64,000 bases of DNA, taken from NCBI GenBank assembly GCA_021030905.1, contig JAGFMI010000012.1:248001-312000 (forward strand). Direction: 5' to 3'. Each line of letters starts with the position of its first letter. Positions within the stretch are counted from its first letter, which is position 1. A model generated the notes under the pieces. That model saw nothing but the letters and a program-made list of their open reading frames with translations, did not search any database and had not been told where the DNA came from. Positions 1 through 9,610 of this stretch are shown here, one piece after another. Both the position numbers and the translations under genes were made by a program. This DNA comes from Pyrenula massariospora (lineage: Eukaryota; Ascomycota; Eurotiomycetes; Pyrenulales; Pyrenulaceae).

Positions 1-733
1 ACAAGAGGAGCGCTTCAATCTTTTTCAAACCATACCAGTCATTTTCCGGCTTCGCTATCTTAAAATTATCATCAGTCCACTCTTTAGTACCTGCCTTGAG
101 TCCAAGCTTGCTCCCTTGCGGCGCACATGAATCAAAATCTCCAATGACAAAGCTATCTCCATCTGCAAAAACGTTATTTGGGTTAACGTCACAATGTATA
201 ACTACCAGTGCGTGTAGATGTTCGATGCCCTTCCGGATATCCGCTAAACATGAATCTCTGTCAAAAAATCGAGCACGTCTAACCATCTGTGACAGTGTCT
301 CTCCATATTGCACGAAGCACAACCCCGTTATCCTACCGTCATGAACAAGACATCCAAGGTATTTCGCAACATTGGGGTGGGGCGACTTCTTCAACCACTC
401 GCACATCTTGGCCTCATGGAGCAGAAGGGATGCTAATTCAGTAGATGCTTCGGTGTCGCCATAATACAGCAAGCTAGGGCGCTTGACGTAGCAATTCTGC
501 GGCAATGGCTCTGGAACCCGCGTCAAGCCTCTCGGGCATGCTGGCCATATTTGCGAGACTGGAATCGAAAATAGATCGAGAGCTTGTGGATCGATTTTTG
601 AGGCGCTGCGGTATCGATGGCTAGATGTCGCATAATAATACTGGGCGCCCTGACGTAAGATAATCTTGGTGTGGGAAAAGAAAAGGTCTTCGTCATCTTC
701 GGCGAATGCCTCGCTGTATTCCACAACCTCCAT
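1..733 (-). CDS. Protein-kinase-like protein, truncated by window edge
   Basis: An open frame runs from an ATG at 733 on the minus strand to the window edge (244 codons, no stop), so the 3' part is outside. Seen: the catalytic-loop sequence IHCDVNPNN at residues 179-187, which matches the HRDxxxxN loop with Cys in place of Arg, and IGDFDS at 197-202 in the DFG position, with Asp for Gly. A helix ending in GIEHLHAL precedes the loop, as in a kinase C-lobe. The HCD/DFD variants occur in many fungal orphan kinase-like proteins; activity is uncertain. I see no clear glycine loop, so the N-lobe is divergent. The ATG lies about 110 bp from the transposon end at 847, so the element sits in its promoter or 5' UTR. 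Confidence 0.75.
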   Translation of the reverse strand, partial: MEVVEYSEAFAEDDEDLFFSHTKIILRQGAQYYYATSSHRYRSASKIDPQALDLFSIPVSQIWPACPRGLTRVPEPLPQNCYVKRPSLLYYGDTEASTELASLLLHEAKMCEWLKKSPHPNVAKYLGCLVHDGRITGLCFVQYGETLSQMVRRARFFDRDSCLADIRKGIEHLHALVVIHCDVNPNNVFADGDSFVIGDFDSCAPQGSKLGLKAGTKEWTDDNFKIAKPENDWYGLKKIEALLL

Positions 734-846
734 AGTGAAATTTAACGAGGGTATCTTGTAGTACGTGTTGTATTGGCCTTTATCGGACACGCTAGGCTTT
801 CACGCAACTCGCCAAGAACAGAATCTTTGAGAAGTTGGTGGGGGTA

Positions 847-895
847 CAAGTTTTCCCCACCTCGTGCACGGTTCCGGCTCGTGCACGATTTTAAC
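847..895 (+). repeat. Left terminal inverted repeat
   Basis: The outer 29 bases (847-875) match the reverse complement of 2511-2539 exactly. The next 20 or so match with a few substitutions and a one-base indel. It contains the 8-bp palindrome CGTGCACG twice, at 863-870 and 880-887. Confidence 0.85.
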
Positions 896-2490
896 AACAA
901 CTTTAACCACATTATAATTTTACCACATTATAATATTATAATATAAAAATTTATAACTATATATAAAAAAATCTAAATTTTAATTACAAATAATTAAAAA
1001 AATAAATTATTTATTTTTTTATAAAGATATTATAAGTTTAAATATTTTATTAAAATTTTAAAAATTTAAAATTTAACTATTAAATAATTTGAATAATTTT
1101 ATGCAAATTATAAATTATATAATTTATTATATAAATAATTTGTTTAAATAATAAAAAACTAATATAATTAATATTTATAGCTTAAAATTTTTAGTCAAAA
1201 TTTTAAAATTTTAAAATAAAAAAATTATTTAAATTTTTATATAAGATAATTATAATTATTAAGTTTTTATTTTTATAATTTATAATTATATATTTAAATT
1301 ATATTATGAATAAATAAAATATTAAAATATATATTTATATTATATATTTAAAGTCAAAAATAGTCAATTTTTCTTGGTTATTTTAAATTAATAATATTTT
1401 TTAAAAATAATTAAAACTTTAAAAATATAATATTAATATAATAAAATTATATATAAAATAATATATAAAATATAAAATTACTTTATATTTTTCTTAATTT
1501 TTATATATTTTTTTAAAATTGAAATTACTGTATAATCAAAAGTTAAAATATTAAAATAATATAAAAACATATATAATTATATAAAATAAAATAATATATT
1601 TTATTATAATAATAATAATTAATATTTAAAACTAAAAAAATTTCAAAATTCTATTAAATATTTATAAATATTTATATATTACAATCTTTTTGCCTTTATT
1701 TGTAAAATTTAAATTAATTAAAAATATATATATATAAACATACTATGTTTTGTTATATTATTATTAATAAAATATATTAATTGTTTTAAAATTTTAAAAT
1801 TTTAAATTTATATAAATATTTATAGTATTTTCTTTAAAATATAAAAATTAATTAAAGGTTTTTATACTTATATATTTTATTTAATAAATATAAATTTTTT
1901 AAATTTTTTAAAGTTTTTATATAAAATATATATTAAATTTTATAAATTTAATAAAAAATTATTATTTAATCGAAACATTTTTAAATATTTTAAAATTCTT
2001 TTAAAAAGTAAAAATTTTCACTGTTTTTAATCGTATTAATAATATTATTAATAAAAATTAATATTTTTTAATATTTTATTTTATTTAGTATATATCTATC
2101 TATAAAATATAAAAATTTTATAAAATTATATAAAGAATTGATTAAGATATCTTTAAATAAGTTTCTAAATATAAAATTGTCTTACAATTTCTAATATTTT
2201 ATTAATAAATCTTTAAAAATTATACAAACTCTCAATATATATATAATAATATATATACAATTAGTTTACTTTTATGATTATTTTAAAATTATTCCAAGAA
2301 TTAATAATTATTATTAAAAAAAATGAAAATTTTAAAGAAGATATTTCTCTTTCTATAACTATTAATAAATAAAAAAATTATATAATATTTTTATTTTTAT
2401 TTATTTATTATTATTATTATTTTTATCTATATACAAATTTTTATAAAATAATATTTAATGGTTGTAAAGTTATAAAGTAATAAAAGTTGA

Positions 2491-2539
2491 CTAAAATGCG
2501 TGCACGAACTGGAACCGTGCACGAGGTGGGGAAAACTTG
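2491..2539 (-). repeat. Right terminal inverted repeat
   Basis: Reverse complement of the left repeat. It also carries CGTGCACG twice (2499-2506 and 2516-2523) with the same 17-bp period as the left end, suggesting a bipartite transposase-binding site. Confidence 0.85.
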
Positions 2540-2541
2540 TA

Positions 2542-2986
2542 AAGGGGCTGTGTCTGGTATTTAGACTTCCAAAAAACATGCACAAGATCACCGCCAAGAC
2601 TAAGGCTCCCGCGAATGCCAAGTCCCAGTGGTTGGTGACCGGATTGTCTTACTTGGTAGCCACGGATCGGCATAGCTATGCAAACGCAGCCTTCTGGCAG
2701 GGAGGCTGCACGCACTCTCTCACTTCTCACCCCAAAAAGATACAGATTAGCGGAAAGATTTTCTCCCCAATGCTTCAGAAACCTAGAGAGGAGCTTATAT
2801 TAAACTATGGTCATTATGAGAATAAGGAGAAAGGCTGATGGCTGGTGTCTGTACCGCCTTGAGGCACAATCTCTTACGCAGCACGTGCCAGCAAAGCTAT
2901 CATTCCCGTTCTCCTGGATAGTGTTCTCGAAATCTGATCTTCGCTGACCCAGAGCCCCAGATCTCTTGTGCCTCTGGGTGGCGTCA
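2542..2986. other. Gap without recognised gene
   Basis: About 445 bases right of the transposon. Small open frames exist on both strands, but none has a recognisable motif or splice pattern. Confidence 0.5.
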
Positions 2987-3550
2987 TCAATCCACCCCGT
3001 TGTTGTCCGATGGCCTGTCCTTACGCTCCTTTCGATTCAAAAGTTCCGGAGTTGACTTCAACTGATGCCAAACCGCGCATACGACTATCAGGATGGTCGT
3101 CATGTCTATAATCTTTGAGCGTGCCAGGCTTTTTACCAGCGCCGTGTGTTTCGAAGGGAATATCTCCAAGTATGTGCCACAGACAACCATTGAGGCGCCC
3201 AGAACCGTCATTCTGTCGTTGAATTTAGGCCCAAAGTGCTTTTCTAGGACAGAGCAAGGTTTACACGAGTTGTCAATGTTTGGGTGCTGAGCAAGCATCA
3301 TCGCTAGGAAGCCGGCTAGCATGAGAGTAGTTCTCATATAATCGGCTGGATCTCTTGACTTGTTACTATGTGAGGAGTCAGAGTTTCCTTTGTTAGACGT
3401 TGAATGTGGTAGTCGGGTTTGCTGGTGGAACAAAGGTCGTGACGAGCGAAGGATATCGCGATTGAGAACGCGCGGGAAGTGGTGAGCACGCCCAAGGATG
3501 GAAGTGTTAATTCTGCACCTAAGAGGAAGAAACGTACTTTTAACAGACAA
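2987..3550 (-). CDS. Small membrane protein of unknown family, start uncertain
   Basis: A minus-strand open frame of 187 codons ends at 2987. It has no ATG at its 5' end: the frame opens at TTG, and the first in-frame Met is about residue 71. The true start is therefore either that Met (about 117 residues) or lies in an unfound upstream exon. Seen: three hydrophobic stretches, near TTLMLAGFLAMMLA, MTVLGASMVVCGTYLEIF and MTTILIVVCAVW, a CKPC pair after the first, and a basic C-terminus. If the upstream part is translated it is rich in Arg and Ser, resembling a mitochondrial presequence. No family recognised. Confidence 0.4.
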   Translation of the reverse strand: MSVKSTFLPLRCRINTSILGRAHHFPRVLNRDILRSSRPLFHQQTRLPHSTSNKGNSDSSHSNKSRDPADYMRTTLMLAGFLAMMLAQHPNIDNSCKPCSVLEKHFGPKFNDRMTVLGASMVVCGTYLEIFPSKHTALVKSLARSKIIDMTTILIVVCAVWHQLKSTPELLNRKERKDRPSDNNGVD

Positions 3551-3944
3551 AGAATAAAGTCAATATCTTTTTGAAGGCTGAAGTTGCTCCATGTTCAAGA
3601 CTGAAGCTTCTGTTGCCATCTATGCATCCACCTCAACAGTCTACATTGAAATCTTGGCATGCAAGGAGCCAAAGCCCCTTGCTGCGTTGCGCGGAGATAG
3701 GAAGTAGTGAGGAAACTAATGGGTTTGTCCCGGCCGTATGATTAAAGATGCTACTAGTTGAAGGAGCACAAATTGGAAGAGCAATTGGTGTGGTTTGATT
3801 TTACTTCATTTGTATGAGTGTACCGGACGGCTAAGTCGGCTGATGGTTGTTCCGACCGCGTGGATGGCCGAGGCTTACATGACTATCATTTCTTAATCAC
3901 TAGATACGTACTCACGAGTCTATGTTCCATTGTCTACAGTAATC
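3551..3944. other. Gap without recognised gene
   Basis: 394 bases between two minus-strand genes, probably the upstream region of the small membrane ORF and the 3' flank of the glycosyltransferase. Nothing else seen. Confidence 0.5.
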
Positions 3945-5110
3945 CTAGCTCTCCAAAGGATAGTCAACGAAACCTGCATTATGCCCATCTCGATCTAACA
4001 TCCACGAGAAGCGGTCTCTGTTCTCCTTCAGATAAGCAGGATAATCCATCTCCTCTTCTGGAACTCTTTCATAAATGATATCTCGCCCGAAGACATCTAG
4101 ACCATCTCTGACCCTATTTACCACCGTATCGGGCCGACGATTTTCATCTCTGTCCCACTCCGTGTGGGAGAAACTCACCATCTTGTTCAGCATCTGATCT
4201 ACCGTCTTGAAACAGCAGCTGCAATGCCAAGAGGCATCCTGCAGCGATGTTTCTGTCGTGCTTGGATGATCGATCTCGCTCATGTGACGGATCTCTTCGG
4301 GTCGGACAGTGGTGTTGAAATCGCCGGTGTACATGCTTGCCAGGGGACGCGCCCAGTCTTGCCCGGGATGCTTCCATTGGAAGGAGTAGTAATTGAGCGG
4401 CCCGTGGAGTGTGATGGTCTGACCCCAGTCGCAGTTGCGGAGCGTCGTGAGGGACCATGGTTTTGGGAGCTCGTCGATATCTGCAAGCGCCAAAAGCTTT
4501 AGCGATGGAGAATTGGCCGCAAAGTGGGCAAATACTCGCCTGAAATGAGGAGCGTGTCACCGGCTTGTAGCCCTTGTTCGCCAATCAGCCTAGGCAACAC
4601 TAGGTCGAAATTTGACTCCCGCTGGAAGGTTTCACGTTCCTTGAAACCATTCATTGAATCATAATCAACTTTCATCTTTTCAATGTCCAGGATGCTGTAG
4701 ATCATTTTCGAGTAGAAAGGCTTAAATCGAAGGATGTTGTCGTGAAGGTGGAGTCTCTTTGGCTTGTTGGTGAACGTCCGCGTCGCTTCAACAATAACAA
4801 AGTAGTCAATATGGTCCCACAACTCATTCAATCGTATCTCTAACCAGTCGAGCTCTGTGTTAATTAAAGTAAGATCGTAGACTTTGCGACGCTGATCGCG
4901 TTCAGGCCACACGGACATATTCAAAGTTTGGCAAAAGCTCTTGGCTTCATCAATTACCATAAGTCCAGTCTCGTTCTTCGCAGAAAAGTCGCCAACGCCT
5001 GCCCTCAAGGCCTCAGGAACCCTTTTGAGGCTATATAGAAGAGCAAGTACAGTGCATAGAAATGCGAATGCAGCTAATCGCCCGCGGCGAGCAAGCCATG
5101 ACCATAACAT
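3945..5110 (-). CDS. GT17-family N-acetylglucosaminyltransferase-like protein
   Basis: Two exons, 5110-4540 and 4480-3945, give a 368-residue protein. Residues 12-28 form a single signal anchor, so it should be a type II Golgi protein. The GT17 (MGAT3-like) signature is clear: YDLTLINTELDWLEIRLNEL followed by DYFVIVEA, then the acidic metal-site motif DIDELPKP from residue 191, and YYSFQW and WARPLAS downstream. The known family member adds a bisecting GlcNAc to N-glycans; the acceptor of the fungal proteins is not established, so the substrate is inference. The 59-bp intron falls inside the codon of the first Asp of DIDE and has a GC donor (CAG/GCGAGT) with a TGCAG acceptor; without splicing the conserved motif is lost, which supports the model. 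Confidence 0.85.
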
Positions 5111-7208
5111 CGTAGAGCTTTCTCAATGTCTGAGAGCATTCGAATTCTGGAGAAAAAATTTTTGCCAGGGTATTTGAAGGTAGTTTACCTTAGCAGGATG
5201 GTGACCAGAGCTGTATCCAGAACATCATAGCTACAGTGACGGAATAAAAGCTATTGACAGATAAGAGACATGTGGCGTTCGCTGCCAGACGTGTCACGTC
5301 ACATCTTTGAAGCCCAAACCTGATCCTGTCTGGCCGGCTGGCGCTCTGAGAAGAGCAGCGTGAACATCTGTAATACGCTCTAGAATTCATCTCCACTCGT
5401 TTCACACGGCTAGCCTTGATGGTGGGTCTAATATCTTCGGGGTCAGCATCCGGAAACGGTCCACGCTCTGTCAATTTTTGGGAGAAAGCGGACTGAGAGG
5501 GCTTTTTGTACGTACTGCCTTAGAAAGATTCTCCCACGCATAGATTCAGATGTCGTAATCATCAAATTCTTACAGAGATCACATCAATAGACTTACGTGC
5601 TGTGTCCAAGAAGAACTCAAGATATCCTGGCCAATTTTCTCCCAAGACAGCCACAATGCAGATAGATCCGCCTTGTTCGTAGGACATCATGCGTATATTA
5701 TGACAGGATGCTCCTCCTCCATACACCCTGCTGAAGTCACTTACTACCACCTATCACCACTTGTGGCATAGTATTGTCGCACAATTGATGTTGACGTAAG
5801 AAATAAGTTCCGGTACCAAATAGCGCTAGAATTTGCTAATAGGCAGCAGCTGGTAATCGGCCAATCAAGCCGAATTTGGTAACAAACATGCTAACATCAG
5901 AACCCTCCCAACTGTTTCCTCGATCAGGAGTCTCGGCAAGAACATCTTGCGAATACTCAAATAGGGCATGTCTGCTAGTGAACACATACCTAGACGGTCA
6001 ATCTGATGTCTGCTCCATGCAAATTTCCTACATTAATTCTCGGCCGTTGATTGATGAGGATCCGATTCTGAAACTCGAGACTGCTTGTCCGGAGGTCCAT
6101 CTACCCGATTATAGTATTCCTTATCTGTGATACAATGAAGAAATGACATATTGACTTCCCCCAAATGGGACTGTGACTTGCTAGTGCTGATAAGAGGCTC
6201 CGATCGTGGAAGTTGGGCGCGGGTGGATGGCCTCTCCCGCGCTCCTTTGCGGGAAGGATTGGGAGTAAAGAAGCCCGGGCCAATTGAACGGCCGCTCCAC
6301 CTATTTGGCAAGAGCCAGCCAGAGACCATTACCCACACAGTCCACCACGAAACGTCTTGTTCTCAGACGACTGGAAATTATAGACGCTGGGATTCGGCTC
6401 CTTTTGTGGTGTCTGAGCTCACCGAGGATTCGATGATTTTGCGGAAGGGAGATGCAGCTGCGGAGGAAAAATATGCCAATTATCGATCGTACCAGAAGCC
6501 ACAATTGACGGGGGAAATAGAAGAACACCGGTTAGTTTTTGTGTGTAAGATAGATACCGTTTGCGAAAGCTTGGATTAGATGACACATATACGAGTTCCT
6601 CCGTCGCTCAAGTCAAAAGATTGAGATTGGATGAACCGCTATTCGACAAAACATACGTATTTTCTTGTAATTATGAGAAACGATGGGCGTAAGTTATCTT
6701 TGTCGCTTCGGAGATGTCAGCACAGAATTCAATTGGCCTATAGAGAGACGAGGCATCGGAATTTGAGGGCGAAAAAAAGAGAGGATGCAAGAAGAGGTCG
6801 GTAGGAGCACCGGCAAGGGGCCAGGGTCCCCCACCGTGGTGAGAATAGGGCGGTATTACATTGTACCCGCGTAGAAGGAAAATCTTGGTAGAGCCAAACC
6901 AGGGAAGTAATAAGGGCTTACCCATCAGAAAGGTCAGCCCCTTTCTCAACCCCTATCTCTGATTTGAAGGCATAGTAGACGAAGAATTCAATCAATGATT
7001 CTGGTGTTGCTAATTCGCTGAGATTGGATATTGCTCTGAGTGATTCTGTCTATTTGTCATGGCGCCTAATTTCTTTCGTTGTCCCATAACCCATTTCCCA
7101 CATACCCATGGCTTAGTAATATTATCGTGCATCATTCTAATTTTCCATCGACCATCATGAAACTCCACCAGAAATATACATTACACAAATCGTACATCCT
7201 CCGCAGTT
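5111..7208. other. Gene-poor stretch with a possible degraded kinase fragment
   Basis: No intact gene seen. On the minus strand, 5750-5562 reads GGGASCHNI, then VAVLGENWPGYLEFFLD and IDVISV, reminiscent of the N-terminal half of a PfkB-type carbohydrate kinase, followed by a GTAAGA donor-like site. A second piece at 5474-5190 (FPDADPEDIRPTIKASRV) could be a later exon, but I cannot join them in one frame or find the C-terminal catalytic GAGD motif. Most likely a relic. The rest (5760-7208) shows nothing convincing. Confidence 0.3.
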
Positions 7209-9610
7209 TCATCGGCGCTTCTCTTGCTCTTCATTCATAATCAAGCCCTCTCCACTCCCTGGTCGCGCCAAGCGATCAATGCCCAGATGTTCTCGACCAT
7301 CTCTCCCCAGATACTTGTTGAAGAAGAATCTCGGCTCAGATGCATCATCTCGTCCTCTTCTTCCTACCAAGCCGGCAACAAGCTCTCTCCTTGTCTTCAC
7401 ACCCCTGATCCCCTGCTCTGTTAATAATGGGCTCTGGTAAAAGAAGCTCATCTGCTCCGCCAAGGTATATATCCTGTGTGGGACATACCTCTTACGTCTC
7501 GGCCATATATTCAGCACAGCAAAGACATAGATGCACAGGAAGACGATGAGTGCAATATATCCAGACATATGTGCGACAATGCGTATGCTATGGTCAGAAG
7601 GGAATCGGAGGGCGGAGAAGACGCCTCCTCCTAGAATGGGAAGAGTAAAGGCGACGAGACTGATGAAGCTGATAAGTGCGACTTTGAAATGGCGGTTTCG
7701 GAGGGCTGTGACGGTAATGACAAGGGGCGAGAGGGAAGAGTAAGCGAGGAGGAGGGAGTGTTTTGCTGTTGCACCGTGCGGGTAGGTCATGTCGGCAAAG
7801 GGCTGAATCGCGCGGAAGTAGACGTCGATCGGCTGCCAGGCAAGAACAAGGATCATACCAATGAAACTCGGAAGGAAGCTGTAGAGAAAGTTTGACGGAG
7901 AAAAGCCGGCAGAGTTTGGGTTGGTTGAAACGCGTGGATCGAACCCGTTGCGGACCGAGTTGTTAACGAAGCTGACCACGATGAACGCAACTAAGAGGAC
8001 CACTGCTGTTACCGACCAAGCTACGACAGCAGAGTCGCGTAGGAACCAGGGGACCCATCGGAAGCGGATGTAGGGTGAGTGGAGATCGCGGAGATATGAC
8101 TCAGGGTTAGAGAGGCGCTGTGCTTCCGGGTCGAACATCGAATTGGGGGAAGGTTTTTCGATCGTTGTTCCGGCTTCAAACGACGACCTGGCCTGTGGTC
8201 TGTTCTCCTCCGCAATGGCGTAAAAAGGCGTATTCGAATTGGAAAGGGTCCAGTAACCAAGACGCAGAGGTCGTGGCGGTACGCGCGCGAATTCAGATAC
8301 CTCGGAGCGAAAGAAGTCGGAAATGATGTTCGACTTCTGAAAGATAGGTATCACATCAGCAAGTGATATTGGGTCCCACATCAAGCCGCTCTTGTAGCGT
8401 CTGAGCTGGAAGTGTAAAGTCGCAAGTGCAATCGTGAGGATGATGTATAACACCATCAAAGTCCAGATGACTCCTTCCACAGCTGTCCATCTCCACGTTC
8501 CGTGTCCTTGGAAATTCAAGACTTTTGTTTGAAACGCCGAAGCCAATAGCGGAACCGTCAAGTTTGTGAGCCAGAATATCACGTAGCATACGCCGAAGAG
8601 AATCTCGCCTTGTCGGAAAAGCGAAAGGTCCGGAAGGAGGAAGTTTGCTGGTAATGTGGAGACGTTTTGCAGAACCGTATCTGCCTGTGTCTTGTTCGCC
8701 AATAGGAGGAAGGGGAGGCAACGGTAGAGAGAGGCTTGGACAGCATATAGCCACAGCAATATTAGAACGCCGATCAGCGGTGGCAGGTATTGGAAAACAA
8801 AATATCGGTTTCCACCGACGCCGTCATAATCCCATAACCCGTTATGCCGTGAAGATTGTACATTACAAAAGATCAAGCCCGCAATAATAAGCAGGCATGC
8901 AATCATGAAAACAGAAAGTGAAATAGGCCGTAATAGTAGTGGTACAAAGGTGAGGTTAGGGTGACGGTCGGTCTTCGGAGGGTCTGCTGCGACGAAGATG
9001 GGGGTTTTTCGACGACGGGTGTCGGGCCGTTTGTCTTGGACTCTGCTTTGGCGTCGAGGAGGAGGTTGTCTATCTCCTGAAAGAGTCCCCGGCTGGTAAT
9101 AACCAAGGCCTTGGTCTGGCACCACCCGCTCCACATCGTGATCGCCATTGAAGCTGGAGTATCTTCCCCTGCCCGCAATTTCTTCGTCTATCGTCAATTG
9201 ATTTAGCCCGAACCTGATGAAAGGCGTATTGTCGATGCCTGGCGTCACTCGGTCATCCTCCTCCGGTACAAGCCTTGGTCTTGGAAGGTCGTGAGAATAT
9301 TGTGACCGCGCGGTCGGTGGTGGCCTTGAGATGTTGGACATCTGTGAGATTTCGTTATCTGAGGCGGGTGTTGTGGTACGCGATGGGGGCGATTCATGAC
9401 GGATAGCCGTAATCTGCGTCTTGTCACTGGGAGTGTAGGTAGCATTATCCGACGAAGTCTGCTCGTCGTTTGTGGCAGAGAGAGATTGTGTGGAGGGAGA
9501 ATGAAGCAATTGTGGTCTGTCAGCTGCATCGTTGTCAGTCAATGTGGTATTCGTCCGTGCAGTATCGGCTTACAGGTTACAGCTCGCAACGTTGCGTTCT
9601 CATCACTCAT
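7209..9610 (-). CDS. DUF3433 multi-pass membrane protein
   Basis: The main exon (9523-7209) encodes a long protein with the duplicated DUF3433 pattern: a first block with YLPPLIGVLILLWLYAVQAS and a second with FLPSFIGMILVLAWQP. About nine hydrophobic segments follow a 190-residue polar, Ser/Thr/Pro-rich N-tail. That frame has no ATG, but a first exon at 9610-9574 (MSDENATLRAVT) joins it across a 50-bp intron (GTAAGC donor, CTGAC branch, GCAG acceptor), giving 783 residues and an A at -3 of the start. DUF3433 proteins are fungal membrane proteins of unknown function. Gene unit sure, first exon inferred. Confidence 0.85.

Larger units (their letters stand above)
845..2541. mobile_element. Tc1/mariner-like inverted-repeat element with AT-only interior
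   Basis: A 1.69 kb block starts and ends with near-perfect terminal inverted repeats. The first bases, CAAGTTTTCCCCACCTCGTG, recur in reverse complement at the right end, and both ends abut a TA dinucleotide (845-846 and 2540-2541), the target duplication typical of Tc1/mariner/pogo elements. The length fits fungal Fot1/pogo elements (about 1.8 kb). The interior from about 900 to 2490 is almost entirely A and T with stops in every frame, so no transposase can be read. Inference: an autonomous or derived element destroyed by RIP-like C-to-T mutation, now immobile unless mobilised in trans. The GC-rich ends are oddly spared. Confidence 0.75.

Noticed and set aside
900-2490. AT-rich block as a mitochondrial DNA insertion or centromere piece
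   Set aside because: It is bounded exactly by inverted repeats and a TA duplication, which fits a transposon better; no mitochondrial gene can be read.
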